Assembly: GCA_964036045.1 (NCBI GenBank)
Contig: OZ038385.1
Location: forward strand, 43,699,722-43,763,721
DNA: 64,000 bases
Source: Eutreptiella sp. 'Long Island Sound 2002'
Taxonomy: Eukaryota > Euglenozoa > Euglenophyceae > Eutreptiales > Eutreptiaceae
Direction: 5' to 3'
In this document: positions 1 through 12,887 of the stretch, in pieces
Position numbering within the stretch: the first letter of the stretch is position 1
Layout: the number at the start of each line of letters is the position of its first letter
Translations under genes and position numbers: made by a program
Notes under the pieces: model-generated
Databases searched by the model: none
What the model was told of the DNA's origin: nothing
The model's input: only the letters and a program-made list of their open reading frames with translations

Positions 1-3000
1 CAGGCCCTGGCTACATATGAAATGGACTCATTGATGGCCCTGGAACTTCGGCAGCAATTGTCCCGTGAGTTTGGGATTACGCTATCAGCCACTGTGATGT
101 ACGATTACCCCAGTCTGGAAGCCCTGGCCCCATTTATTGTCAGGGAGATGAAGGCATTGCCTGAGACAGAGAACAACGCTGCTGCCCTCGCACCACAGCC
201 ACCTCCTCCTCATACTGTGCAAGCCCCATTCATGCAGCAACAGCATTCACAAGCAACAGTGTCGTCTTCCAAAGCTGCCGCAAACGACATCCAGTCGGCA
301 GAATCGATCTATGATGAAATGCTTCTGGGGTACGACGGATCCCAAGGAGCGGACCGCGAAGATACGCTGTTGCGGTTTGGTCCGTTCCCATTCGTAATGC
401 CAGGGTTCTCTTGGATGAAGACATACACGGACGGTGAAGGGCTGGGGCTGTCGCGGTGGGCACAGCTGGAGCTCCGGGCGACGGCGTTTCGATACCATGA
501 TTTGAGGACCTCAAGTCGAGTGCTGGACTTTGGATGTGGCATGGGCACAGATTTGATGGAGTTGGCGACGCTGTATCCGCAGTTGAAGCTGGATGGCTAC
601 ACGATTTCAGGTGCACAGGCGCAATATGGGCAACGAAAGGCTGCAGAACGAGGGGTGGCAGACCGTGTGACGATCCACCACCGTGACAGCACAAAGGATG
701 AGTTCCCCCACACCTATGACATGGCCTTTGCCTTTGAGGTTGTGCACCATATCCTGGACAAAGACGCGCTGTTTGCGCATCTGTCCAGACACATTCGTGA
801 AGGGGGACACATCTGTTTTGCTGATTTCATCTCGAACGACACAAGCTCAATAGACCACAAGGAGAGCTCCTCGTTCTTCATCCGTGCCCAAGACTGGGTG
901 GAGTTGTATTCCAAGCACGGCTTCCGTGTGGATGATGTTGTTGACATCAGTCACAACGTTGCAAGCTACTTGTATGATCCTGATTTCGAGACCATCCTGG
1001 CGGCACAGAAGACGGAGGCCTCTAGGGCTTCGCTCATCAGCTATGATCGCCTGGGCCGTATGTTGTACAAGAAGCTGAGCTGTTATGTGCTGCTGAGTGC
1101 CAGTCGGGACACGCGTTCCACACAGGAGCAGCTGTATGCGCACAACAAGAAGCAACTGGAGGAGCTGGTGAACTACAGTTTGCTGCCTCAAAAGCCTCAC
1201 AATATCATGTATGAGTTGAATTGGGTGGCGCACGGATTGGCGGTACTGCCACAATACGTGCAAAGGAAGGCATCTGCTTTGCTAATAGGGCCCATTGGAC
1301 CTGCAAGCCAAGCGGTTCTTGCACTGAAGGCACTGCTTCAGGAGCAGTTCAATGTGGTGCATGCCATCCATCAAGATGGGTCACCATCAATGCAAGTGGG
1401 AGGTGGAAACGTGTTTGCCATGGATTGCAACCAGCAGCAGCACTGGAGGCAGCTAAAGTCACAGGTCGGAACTATCCACATTGTGATAGATGCGCAGGGG
1501 TGGAAGGAAACAACAGCGTTTGGACCAGCGCTTCACGTTGTACATGCCACGGTAGAGGGTATGTTGAGTGAGTTGAAGGAGTGCAATCGTTTCGTTATCT
1601 TAAGCGAGGATGCGCGAATGGCGGGCATGGCTGAGGGGTATGTGAAATCTTTGACTGCAGAGGTCTCAGGTATGCAAGCTGTTGCAGTCCGGACGCAACA
1701 AGGCACGCCTATGCAGAGAATTGCTGACGAGATTCGAAACGTTTACAGCGGGGACAGGGAGAGCGCTGTTTGGTTGCCGCTACATGGGGACCGGCTTGTG
1801 CGTCGGCTGCAGCCACATCCGCTGTGCATGAAAGTACCGATGCAGATGCTCAGTCCCAAGGTGGGCAGTTACCTGATCACTGGGGGCACTGGAGGCATTG
1901 GCTTGGAGGTCGCCAGATTCCTTGCCATGCGCGGGGCACGGCACATTGTTTTGACGTCCCGGCGGCCACCTGCATCAGGGTCGAAGGTACATCAGCTCCC
2001 GGCACAATTCCCTCAGACTCAATTCCTCGTCGAACAGGTAGACGTAGCCAACGCTGTGGGGATGCAACAGGTTGTAGACAGGCTTCCAGCGCCATTGGTG
2101 GGCATTATGCACTGTGCAGGAGTGATGTACAACATTCCTGTGATGCGAATGACAGCAGTTGAGCTGGACCGCATGCTTGTGCCAAAGGTACAAGGCACGA
2201 TGGTGCTACATCAGCTTTTGCAGCATTCTGCTATTCGCTCGTTCGTGCTGTTCTCATCCATAGCCTCGGCTGTGGGCAATCCTTTGCAATGTGGGTACGC
2301 GGCTGCCAACGGTTTCATGGATGGCTTTGCAGAGTGGCGGTTGCAACAAGGCATGCCGTGCACCAGTGTGCAGTGGGGTGCTTGGGCAGAGGCTGGTATG
2401 GCCAGTGATGAGGTGACTGCAAGACACCTCAAGACCGCCGGTGTGACCCCGATGAGCACAGAGCAGGCAATTAGTGGACTGGAATGGGTTTTGTGCCAAC
2501 AAGGGTCGTTGGGTGCGAGCGTCATGACTGCGCTGGTGGATTGGTCCCGAGCACTGCGAGCGTACCCACGGATGGAAGCCGTTCCCCCGCTGCTGGGGAC
2601 CGTCGCCAGCCGTGTGATTGACAAGATCTACGAGCAAGAGCGAGTGCTCAAGCTGGAGGCTGCTGCAAAGAGGCGTGGGGTGTCTGCAAAGCTTTCGGCC
2701 CATGTGTCAATGCCGGCCCGAGTGCAGCAGCCCGCACCCTCAGGGCCTTCTGCGATGGCGGTGGCTGATGTTGAGAGAAGGTTGGGGGAGATTGCTGCGG
2801 ATATCACTGCATTGCCGATGGCCTCTGCTGACTGTGCAACGCTGCTTTCGCCCCACTCTACCACCGCACCCCCGCAGCCGTTGAACCCGGTTTGTCGCCC
2901 CGCACCTCTGGTGTCGATTGCCGGCATCTCTCTGAAGCTCCCGGGGGCCTGCACCGTCGATGAGTTCTGGGACAACATGATGCAGCGGAAGGACGGCATG

Positions 3001-6000
3001 ACTCCCGTCCCTCCGGATCGGTGGGACAACGCCGCCTGGTTCGACCCGCGCCCAGCCGTCCCCGGTAAGCTCTACACCCGCGCCGCCGGCTTTGTCGAGG
3101 GCATCGGTGACTTCGATGCCGGCTTCTTCGGCCTGAGCGACACTGAGGCGCGCTGCCTGGACCCGCAACAGCGGCTGCTGCTGGAGCTGTCCTGGCAGGC
3201 CCTGGAGGATGCCGTGATTGTCCCGCACACCCTCCACGGGTCCCCCACCGCCGTCTACGTTGGGGTCAGCAACCCGGACTACGCTCTGCGGGGGCAGCAG
3301 GTCTCCATCGGCCCTTACTCCGCCACCGGCACCGCCTTCAGCTGCGTCTCGGGCCGCATCTCGTACACTTTCCGCCTGCGGGGCCCCTCGCTGTCGGTGG
3401 ACACCGCCTGCTCGGCCTCCGCCGTGTGCGCACAGCTCGCGTTCGTGAGCCTGCAGCGTCGCGAGAGCTCTCTTGCGCTGGCCATGGGGGTCAATGCCAT
3501 GCTGGACCCCTCGACCACCATCGCATTGTGTCAGGTCACCGCCCTCTCCGCCAACAACCGGACGGCCTCGTTTGCCGCGTCAGCGGACGGGTACTCCCGC
3601 GGGGAGGGGGCCGCAGTGGCGGTGCTGCAGCGCGTGGACGACATGGCCCCGCACCAGCGGCCGCATGCAGTCGTGGCCGGGGCGGCCGTGGCCCAGGACG
3701 GGCACAGCCAGGGCCTCACTGCCCCCAGCGGCCCGGCGCAGCAGCAGCTGATGAGGGGGGCCTTGGCGGCGGCAGGCCTGACGGCCGAGGACGTGGGGTA
3801 CGTGGAAATGCACGCGACCGGGACGGTGCTGGGCGATCCTATCGAGATGGAGAGCGTGCGGCGCGTGTACGGCCGCGGGCGCACCACGCAACTGGCGGTG
3901 AGCTGCGGCAAGACCAACATTGGGCACCTGGAGAGCGCGGCAGGGATGGCGGGGCTGATACGCTGTGCCCTGGTGACCACCCGCCGGGTGGTGCCGCCCC
4001 TGCTGCACCTGACGGACCTGAACCCCCACTTCCCGGACCTCCCGGGGGCCCGCATCACGGTGCCGGCCGCGGGCTGCCGGCTGCCGGCGTTCCCCTGCAC
4101 CGCCGCCAACTCCTTCGGCTTCAGTGGGACGCTGGCCAACATCCTCCTCCGCCCCGCACCCCCCGCCCCCGCGGCCGCGGCCCCGCCCTCCCCCCACTGC
4201 CCCATCCTGACGCTGTCCGCCGCGTCCCCCGCCGCCCTGCGGCTGCAGGCCGCGCGCTGGGCTGCGCACCTGAGCGCCGCCCCCGACGGCCCGGCGACGG
4301 TTGCGGGCGCGCAGCTGCGGCACCGGACGGCCTTCCCCTACCGCCTGGCGGCCCCCTGCAGCGCCCCGAACCTGGTGGACGCTCTAGAGGAGTACAGCCG
4401 TGCGTCCCCCGACGCGCCGCCTCCGCCGGTGCTGAGCGTCGCGCATGCCCCGGACCGGCGGCCCCGCGTCGCCTTCGTGTTCGGCGGCCTCAAGGCGGTC
4501 CCGGTGGCGCTGGGGCAGGCCCTCTGCCGCTACGCGGCCTTCCGCGCCCTCGTGCGCGCGTGCGACCAGCACCTGCACGGGCTCGTGCCCCCCGGGGGCG
4601 TGCCCGGCTACTTCGGCGCAGCCCCGGGCGGCGAGCCCCGAGAGTCCCCCGACAGCGTCGTGGGGCATGTGGCCCACTTCGTACTGGGCTACGGCCTGGC
4701 CTCGCTACTGACGGCGTGGGGACTGAGGCCCGCGGTGGTGTACGGCCCGGGCCAGGCCGAGTTCATCGCCGCGTGCGTCGCCGGGCTGCTGCCCTTCCCG
4801 GACGCCGTGCGGCTGGTGGCCCGGCGCGCGGCGCTGCTGCTCGAGCGCGGCCAGCGCACGACGGCCGTGTTGGTGCGCTGCAGCCGCGCGCAGGCCCAGG
4901 CCGCCATCGCCGAGTGCGGCGCGCACGCGACGGTGGCGGTCAGTGGCGTCGCGGCCGCCAACACCGTGGCCCTCGTGGGCGTCGAGGGCGGCGCGCTTGC
5001 GGCGGTCCAGGCCCGCCTCCCCGGCCGCGGCTTCCCGACGCGTGCGGCCGTGCCGTACCACACGGCGCTGCTGCGGGGCTGTGCGGGCGATGTGCAGCGC
5101 CTCGCCCAAGACCTGCCCTGGGGCGAGGCCTCGGTCCCGGTGGTGAGCGGAACTCAGGGGGCCCTTGCGGACCCCATCGCCCTGACCTCCGCCGCGTATT
5201 GGGGGGCGCACGTGTGGCAGCCCCCGGCGCTCGAGGAGGGGCTGAAGGCGGTGGAGGGCCGGGCCGATGTGATCGTGGAGCTCGGCGTGGGCGGGCAGCT
5301 GCTGCCGCTTGTGGAGGACCCGGCCTGCGTCCGCCTCTGCGCTGTGGGTGCGCCCGCGGCCGACCGCTGGTCCCTGGCGCCGCTGTTGGCGCGGCTGTTC
5401 GCGCTGGGGGTCGCGCTGGACTGGGCGGCGGTCGCGGGTGCGAGCCCCGGCCACACCCCCGTCCCTCGCTACGCCTTCGACCGGCGGACGCTGCTGCACC
5501 CGCCCCGCAGCCCGCCCCCCACTACCGCCGCCGCACCGCCCTCCCGCCTGTACCAAGTCGCGTGGGAGCCGGCCCCCGGGCCCTCGGAGGGCCCCGGGGC
5601 CGAGCCCGCGGCGTGGCTCGTGGTCGCCGAGCGGCCCGTGCCGTTCCCGGCGGCCGCTCTCGTGCACCTCCCCCCCGCCGAGCACGAGGGGCCGCAGGAC
5701 TGGGGGGCGCTGGTGCAGCGGCACCGGGACACGGCCCCGGGCGTTGTGTTCGTGGCCGGCGGGCGGGACGCGGCCTCGGCCACGGTCTCCCTCCGGCGGC
5801 TGGTGCAGCTGCTGCAGGCGGCGCAGGGCACGGGGTGGACGGTGGTGGTGGTGACCACCGGGGGCCAGCCCCCGGCCCCGGGGCTCTGCCCTGCCCAAGC
5901 CCCGCTGCCGGCGCTGGTGCGGGCCGCCGCCCCCGAGTGCCCGGGTCTGCGGCTCGTGGCCGTGGACGTCCCGGAGCTGGAGCCGGGGCTGTTGCAGCGC

Positions 6001-6747
6001 GTGGCAGCGGTGGCCGAGTGGGGCCCCCACGAGGAGCAGTACTGGGGCCCTTCCGGGGTCCTGGCCCCCCGCCTCGTCCCGGCCCCCGCCCCCCCGGCCC
6101 CGCCCCCCCCCGTTTGGCAGCCCCGGGGCTGGTACGTGTTGACGGGGGGTTTGGGCGGCGTCGGCACCGCGACCGCGCTGGCCATGGCCCGGGCCGGCGC
6201 CCGCGACTTCGCCTTCGTCAGCCGCTCCGGGGCCCCGCCGCGCGCGCAGTGGGAGGCGCAGCAGGGCACCCACCCGCACCTGCGGCGCCTGCTGGCGCTG
6301 GAGGCGGAGGGGGCCCGGGTCCGCGTGCTCCGCTGCGATACCGCGGACCGGGCGGCGGTGCGGGAGGTGCTTTTGGGTCTGGAGGCGGAGGGGGGGGTCC
6401 GGGGGGTGCTGCACATGGCCGGCGTGCCGGGCATCGCGGACCTCCTCTCCCTGACGCCCGAGGACTGTGCCGCGGCGCTGCGCCCGAAGGTCCTCGGCAG
6501 CGACTGCCTATCCGCCCTGACGCAGGAGCTGTGCCCCGCCCTGTCGTGCTTTGTGCTCTTCTCCTCGACCGCCGCCCTCTTCGGAGGCCGCAGGCAGGCG
6601 CTGTACGCCGCCTCCAATCGGTACCTGGACGCCCTTGGGCTGTGGCGGGCTCGTCAGGCCCTGCCTGCCACTGCAATCAATTGGGGCATGTGGGCAGCTT
6701 CTGTGGATTCCGATCAAAGTGCGCAGTTCATTCAACCGGTTCTGAAG
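1..6747 (+). CDS. Modular type I polyketide synthase, exon (5' partial): ACP-MT-KR-(ACP remnant)-KS-AT-like-KR
   Basis: Internal exon of a giant multidomain PKS; the frame is already open at base 1. Order: ACP end with phosphopantetheine Ser at 28-30 (MDSLMALEL). SAM methyltransferase at about 300-1190, motif VLDFGCGMG near 520, probably C-methylating. Complete KR at about 1206-2590, with TGGTGGIG at 1879-1902, FSS near 2251 and Tyr at 2296. An ACP-like first helix (VERRLGEIAADIT, about 2767) with no DSL Ser. KS at about 2908-4140, with Cys 3409, His 3811 (EMHATGT instead of EAHGTGT) and His 3925. AT-like fold at about 4441-5510, with the GHSxG serine replaced (GPGQA, Gly at 4750) but His at 5059 kept. 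KR at about 5548-6747, with TGGLGGVG at 6142 and Tyr 6604/Asn 6616. The exon ends AAG|GTGCCC in phase 0, and its KR continues at 12,888. GC rises from about 53% to over 70% near 2,900 and falls again near 6,650. The apparent frame running on to 6942 is intron read-through. Confidence 0.93.
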
Positions 6748-6788
6748 GTGCCCTCCACCCATTGCCAGTCAATGGCCTTTTGCCTGGA

Positions 6789-6818
6789 CCTTACCTTACC
6801 TTACCTTACCTTACCTTA
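6789..6818 (+). repeat. TTACC pentanucleotide microsatellite
   Basis: About six TTACC units lie 40 bp inside intron 1. Read through, they give a spurious LTLPY-repeat tail on the PKS frame. Confidence 0.9.
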
Positions 6819-7298
6819 TGGGAACGCTTCCTGCGTGCCGCAGGGAAAGGGTAATGAGTTGTGGGGTAATAAGTACCGCATTTGTTCTCAATTTTGGGTG
6901 AAGGAAGTCGGGCAAACGAGCACCGATGGCAAGGGACAATAGTCAAAATAGACACAAATGGTGCGATAACAACCCCCCATTCAAAAGGATGGTTCACAAA
7001 AGGAGCAACTTCCCATGTTCAATGATAGTTACCCAAACTGCGCGCCGCAGGAAAAGCGTTCCCGATGTTTACGAAATTCGCCAAAACAAAATGTGGAATG
7101 ATTTGTTTATCTATGACACCACTGAAAATGGCGCCTAGTGTTGTTGTACTGGTAGTCTTCTGCAGTGATTTGACAGCAGCATTTTCATTACTTCTTTATT
7201 CTTGCGGGCCATGTTTCCATAGGAGGGCCCTGTATAGTTTCTATGGCTATGGCACCGTAAAGATGTATGGCATGGGAAGTCGGGGGGCTTGGGGCCCA

Positions 7299-7646
7299 TC
7301 GAGCCCCCCAAAACTGCGGGGGGTCGGGAAAAGGGCTCACTTGACAGGACCATTACTCAGTTATTATGAATTTTGGCGCCGAAAAATTTAGAAAATCTTA
7401 GGTCAAAAAATTTCCCCCACCAAATACATGGCAAATGACGACTTTTCTGCACCCGCTCGATGCGCTGATTCCAAAAATCCCATTTTCATTTTTTGCCAAG
7501 TTTTGGGTCCGGGTCACCTCCGGGGCTTGTGGGTCAGTCTTAGTAGGATTTAGGGGCCCGTCAATTGAACCCTTTTGGCGGTGGGGGTCTAGCCAAAGGG
7601 CTGAACCCCCCCCCCCTCCCCAGTTGAAAGCCCGCCCACCCCATGG
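7299..7646 (+). repeat. Interspersed repeat B, copy 1
   Basis: Closely matches 26,992-27,361: both share runs such as GGGAAAAGGGCTCA, GACAGGACCATT and GGGTCCGGGTCACCTCCG in the same order. No TIR or coding potential is visible. One copy lies in intron 1 and one just after the last recognisable PKS exon. Confidence 0.8.
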
Positions 7647-8184
7647 GCGCCGTAGAAAAAGCAGCCTGATGATCAACTCGTAGGATTCACCGTGTACACA
7701 AAGCTTCCTCTAGTTGGGTTTTGCATGCGGTGTTTGGCTGAAACGCTTGCTGAAACTAATTGCCCCCTCTTGCTTTTTTGGCATTAGTGTTTGCTGATGG
7801 TTGCACTAGGAGACTTGTTTCGCAACGCAGCAGACATTTGCTGCCCTGTCATCAATCTACAAATCTTCATCAATCGACAAATCTTTACCACTCGGGTTTA
7901 GTAAGGGGGGGGTTGGGGGTCGTATAGTGCAAGCCCAGGAAGTACCCAAACTTTTGGGGACCTCTGGGGACCTTGATTTTTTGCCAGTTTTGGACTGGGG
8001 ATCTGGGGACCAACTTTTTGTAAAGGGCTCCTAAGGAAAGGTGTTCAGCCCACGGAAAAATGGGAAAAATGGGACCTCGAAAAATTAGGAGGTTTCACCC
8101 ATTTTCCGCCCATCCCCCCCCCCCTAGTTTTCTTCATTTTTCTTGCTTCTTGGAACATTTTCATACATTTTCCATGATGTATTT

Positions 8185-8330
8185 GCAACAAATTCCCATT
8201 TCCCCCCATTTCCCCCCATTTCCCCCCACTTTCCCCCATTGCCCCCCATTTTTCTCCATTTCCCCCCGTTTCCCCCCATTTTTCCCCATTTCCCCCCGTC
8301 TTCCCCATTTTCCCCAATTTTCTGTGGCCT
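8185..8330 (+). repeat. C-rich tract, (CCCCCCATTT)-like
   Basis: Irregular tandem of C4-6 runs separated by ATT, CAT or GTT. The G-rich complementary strand has many closely spaced G-runs. Similar tracts occur at about 15,015-15,075, 48,940-49,062 and 60,085-60,465. Confidence 0.85.
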
Positions 8331-9275
8331 GCTGTGGCCTGCTGGGGACCTGGGGACCTCTGGGGCAGGGTACTTCCTAGGCCTGATGGTGGCAGGGGGT
8401 GCCACTATCCGAGTGCACAAAAACATTGTCAAACCCCCTGCCACTAAATCACCCCCCCCCCCCCCTGCCCCTATTTACCACCGCCTCACAATGTCTGACG
8501 GGGTTGATTCCTTCGTTGCTTCGATCTCTGACTCAGAACCATATGCAGCAAGAGCATTCAAGGAGTTAGGCATGTTGCCTGGGACTCCACCCGCAAACCC
8601 AAAGCCCCAAGCACTGACGCAACTTTCCATGTCAGCATTTCTGAAGAACCAGTAAATAGGCTGTGTTTTGCCACACTGCACAATTGTATTTCTGTGTCTG
8701 CTCCATCATTCAGCCCAGTGCCTGTGTCCTCGTCCAGCCCCCCTGCCACTATTCCAGTGCACGAAAAAATTCTCCAACCCCCTGCCACTAATACCCCCCC
8801 CCGCCACTAATACCCCCCCTGCTACTATCCCCCCCCCCCCCCTGTACGCCTGTAGCAAGGTTTTCTTCGTTTCAAAGCCCTTTTGCTGTTGAACCTTGAG
8901 TAGAGGTTGGCAGGTGTTCAAGTTGTTTTTTCCATTTTTTGGCGCATCTTTTCACGGCATTTGCGTTTCAGTTTTCACTCGAAAGGGTGTCCCACCTTCA
9001 AATGGGTGTTGTGTGTGTGATCGTGTGCGTGCAGGGGGTGGGAAAACTGCGGCAGGGGAAACTTTCGTGGGGAAAATTTCGGCGTTGTGATTGGTGCCGA
9101 AATTCTCCTCACCAATTTTTTTGCGCGATTTTTTGCCTGCGCCGGTGGGTGTCTGACCTCATTCTCCTGGGGTTCCCCCTTTTTAGGGGACCCGCTTTGT
9201 CATTTGCAGTCAGTCACAGGCCAGGCCTTGCTGAGTTGGCATCGATTGTTCCCCAGAATTTGGGGGTGCCGAAAT

Positions 9276-10975
9276 CACCTCGAAGAGAGGTTGTTAGATC
9301 AAGCGCAGGCGCGAGCGTCGTATACCCCCCCTTTTTGGGGTTGTTCGCGTAGCATACCCCAATGTATGGTTTCTAACGTCTAACCCCCTGTAAAATCATC
9401 ATTTTAGGACCAAAAATGATCCCCCAATGATTTGATTTTTTGGATTTTGACCCCCGTACCCCCCCGCATCGGGGTACCCTTTGGGGGGGGGGGGGGGGGG
9501 TGGGGGGGGGGTGGGGGGGGGGGGCGGGGCAAAACTTCTTTGTGTATTGTGGCCGCTGTGTGTGTATTTGGACCTGGGTCCTGAATAACTTTTTTCTTGT
9601 ATATGGACCCCCTAACCCATGGCGGGGGTCCCGGATCCCAACTCCAGGTACCCCCAGTCCCCCCCCCCCCCCTATATGGCCCCTCGCCAATGAGGACTTA
9701 GCCGTTTTCACGCTGGATAGGCTGTTTAGTGGCACGTGAAGGTTTTTCGAAATTCGCTTTTCATGACTACCTTCCGTTGCCCCTAGGATTGGTTTGGGTG
9801 ATCATTTGTTGACAATACAGGTACTTGAGCACCCATGGGGACCCACGTAGTGGCTGCTAGGCCTATGTAGCCTGTGCCATGGGCCCTCCGAAAGCTTCAA
9901 AATTGCTGTTGCGTAGGCTGTTTAGTGACACTTGAAAGTTTTTCACATTTCCACTTTTTCCGAAACCCTTCTGTTGCCCCTAGGATGGGTTTGGGTGCGC
10001 ATTTGGTGACAATGCGGGTGCTTGAGCACCCATAGGGGCCCACGTAGTGGCCACTGGGCCCATCTAGCCCGAGCCATGCCCCCCCCAAAAGCTTCAAAAT
10101 TGCTGTTTGTAGGTGGTTCAATGGCATTTGGGGTGTGCACAAACTGCTTAAGCAGTTTTCCACCCTCTACAGGTCAAAAATGGAAAATTTTGCAAAAACA
10201 ATTTTAAATATTGTGACCACTTACAATGATGAAATATGCTATGTAAAGCATGTTTTAGACCCTCTTTGTGTGTTTTTCACCCTATTTTGGTCCCGGGGGG
10301 GGGGGGGGGTACCAAGGAGTCTAGGGCACACAACCTGCTTATGCAGTTTTCCCGCCTGAGCAGCTCAAAAATGGAAATTTTCCGAAACTGATTTTTTTGA
10401 TACTGTGACCATCCAAAAGGATCAAATATCCTACGTAAAGCATGTTTTGGACCCTCTTCATGTGTTGTTCACCCCATTTGGGTGTGTGGGGGGGGGGGGG
10501 GGGGGCTCCCACGGGGTCTAGGGCACAACCTGCTTATGCAGTTTTCCCACCTCAACAGCTCAACAATGGAAATTTCCGAACCTAATTTTTTTGATACTTT
10601 GACCATCCAAAATGATCAAATATCCCATGTGAAGCATGTTTTAGCCCCTCTTTATGTGTTGTTCACCCCATTTGGGTGTGTTGGGGGGGGGGGGGGGCTC
10701 CCAAAGCGTCTAGGGTACAACTTGCTTATGCAGTTTTCCCGCCTCAGCAGCTCAAAAATGGAAATTTCCAAAACTGATTTTTTTGATACTTTGACCATCC
10801 AAAATGATCAAATATCCTATGTAAAGCATGTTTTAGCCCCCTTTTATGTGTTTTTCACACTATTTGGGTGTGTGTGGGGGGGGGGGGTCCCAAGGGGTGT
10901 AGGGTACAACCTGCTTATGCAATTTTCCCGCCTCAGCAGCTCAAGAATGGTTGTCCTTCTCCCCTCTTCGAGGTG
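9276..10975 (+). mobile_element. Element A copy 1: 1.7 kb non-autonomous inverted-repeat element with internal VNTR
   Basis: Bounded by CACCTCGAAGAGAGG (9276-9290) and its near-perfect complement CCCCTCTTCGAGGTG (10,961-10,975). It is almost identical along its length to 20,283-22,023 in intron 2. The internal unit of about 190 bp (AAAATGGAAATTTCCGAAAC..., ending in a G homopolymer and CTCCCAAGGGGTCTAGGGC) is repeated four times at about 10,170-10,940. No coding frame is conserved. Similarity continues about 25 bp past the right inverted repeat through a GCCTTGCCGAAGGC hairpin, so the true right end is not certain, and no target duplication was identified. Confidence 0.75.
10170..10940 (+). 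repeat. Tandem ~190-bp units in element A copy 1 (4 units)
   Basis: Unit starts are at about 10,176, 10,365, 10,560 and 10,752. Each ends in a poly-G run followed by an ACAACCTGCTTATGCAG-type sequence. Confidence 0.85.
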
Positions 10976-11894
10976 CCTTGCCGAAGGCAATAGAATTTTC
11001 CACTGCTGAAACCCCCCCCCCCCCCCTGTATTTTTGGTGCCCCCCAAGGCCTCCTCTTCTTCCATCAGCCGGAGACTCAGCGAGCCTAGCTGGCAAGGCC
11101 CCCCCATAGGGTTCCCCTCTTCACACCCCATGACTGCGCCACAAGCATTCCACAACGTGCCAAAGGACCACCCATCAAGTGCGGTAGCTCAAAGGGCGGT
11201 TCATAGAGCCCCTCTGTTGTATGCATGACTGGGCGGAGCACCTGACGCTTAGGGGGTGTGGTCCAGGCAGAGATGCCGGTGAGGAAGACAAGGGGCGGCA
11301 CCCTGTTTTGGGTGGTGCTTACAGGGGCACCAGCCAGGGCACAAGGGTAAAGGAGGATGAGTTGCAATTAGACTGAAGAATTGGACACCGGCGCGAACGC
11401 ACGTAGAACAGTTGAGCACAGCATCGACAAAGTGAAGCAGCAATAAACGTGTTTGTGCTACTTTGGGCATATGTGCAGGGGGAGGCTGGGCGGGGTGCAG
11501 CACAAGGGTCGTCCTGTTGTGCAGTTACTAGGAACGCAGTTTTGACACAGCGCTTGACGCGGGGTGCATGCTGCAAGTAAGCCACTGCAGGCAAACAGAA
11601 TGACCTGATACTGTACCCCCGGCCCCCCATTCTTCATTCTTAGGGTTGCTGAGGGATGTTGAGCTTTGTTGAGGGTTGTTGAGGGTTTCATCAGTCCGTC
11701 TGTCTGTCGTTCAAGTACTTACTTGAGTTTCGTCAGCCTCTGTACCCAAGCTCGGCTTGGCTGCTGCAATACCTTGCACATTGCCCTTTTCTTTCTTCGA
11801 CTCTTATTGAAAAACAGAAAAAGAGTACCAAACAACGAACATTCCTCAAAAACCCTCAACATCCCGTGACAACCCTCAATATTCCTCCAACCCT

Positions 11895-12825
11895 CAAAGA
11901 AATCCAACAATCCTGAACAACATTCAACAAACCTCAACAACACTCAACAACACTCAACAACACTCAACAACACTCAACAACACTCAACAACACTCAACAA
12001 CATTCAACAACACTCAACAACACTCAACAACACTCAACAATCCTCAACAACACTCAACAACATTCAACAACACTCAACAACACTCAACAATCCTCAACAA
12101 TCCTCAACAACACTCAACAACACTCAACAACACTCAACGACACTCAACAACACTCCACAACATTCAACAACACTCAACAACACTCAACAACACTCAACAA
12201 CATTCAACAACACTCAACAACACTCAACAATCCTCAACAATCCTCAACAATCCTCAACAATCCTCAACAACACTCAACAACACTCAACAACACTCAACAA
12301 CACTCAACAACACTCAACAACACTCAACAACACTCAACAACACTCAACAACACTCAACAACACTCAACAACACTCAACAACATTCAACAACACTCAACAA
12401 CACTCAACAACACTCAACAACATTCAACAACACTCAACAACACTCAACAATCCTCAACAATCCTCAACAACACTCAACAACACTCAACAACACTCAACAA
12501 CACTCAAAAACACTCAACAACACTCAACAACACTCAACAACACTCAACAACACTCAACAACACTCAACAACACTCAACAACACTCAACAACACTCAACAA
12601 CACTCAACAACACTCAACAACACTCAACAACACTCAACAACACTCAACAACATTCAACAACATTCAACAACACTCAGCAACACTCAACAACACTCAACAA
12701 TCCTCAACAATCCTCAACAACACTCAACAACACTCCACAACACTCAACAATCCTCAACAATCCTCAACAACACTCAACAACATTCAACAACACTCAACAA
12801 CACTCAACAGCCCTCAACAACCATC
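11895..12825 (+). repeat. 10-bp minisatellite (CACTCAACAA)n, about 90 copies
   Basis: Almost perfect 10-bp periodicity, with sporadic TCCTCAACAA and CATTCAACAA variants. A short stretch of the complementary sequence (GTTGAGGGTTGTTGAGGG type) lies upstream at about 11,645-11,692, so the region could form a large stem. The array stops about 60 bp before the acceptor of the next PKS exon. Confidence 0.95.
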
Positions 12826-12887
12826 TGCAGCCTACAACCACCCTCAAAAATGTTTTCCGCGCCTTCCTGTGTTTCCTACTTTCGTAG

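Larger units (their letters stand above)
6748..12887 (+). other. PKS intron 1 (6,140 bp, GT-AG, phase 0)
   Basis: The donor follows the KR sequence after NWGMWA. The acceptor TTCGTAG is followed directly by VGYRLLETE, the usual post-KR helix of PKS proteins, so both ends are fixed by protein continuity. The intron holds a TTACC microsatellite, a copy of interspersed repeat B, a C-rich tract, the 1.7 kb element A, and a 10-bp minisatellite that ends about 60 bp before the acceptor. No other gene was recognised in it. Confidence 0.88.

Noticed and set aside
22-24. ATG at 22 as the start of the PKS protein
   Set aside because: It lies inside an ACP motif (MDSLMALEL), and the frame is open to the window edge, so it is internal.
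3426-6854. 1142-codon plus-strand ORF in another frame of the PKS exon
   Set aside because: High GC removes stops in all frames. The peptide is low-complexity Arg/Gly/Pro/Ala and overlaps a KS-AT-KR with intact motifs.
6748-6942. C-terminal extension of the PKS frame including LTLPYLTLPY
   Set aside because: Read-through of the intron donor into a TTACC microsatellite; the KR is completed by the exon at 12,888.
8185-8330. Telomeric repeat
   Set aside because: Unit length is irregular and interspersed in introns; it matches no known telomere unit exactly.
11895-12825. CRISPR-like regular repeat
   Set aside because: The 10-bp units are directly adjacent with no unique spacers, in an intron of a eukaryotic gene.
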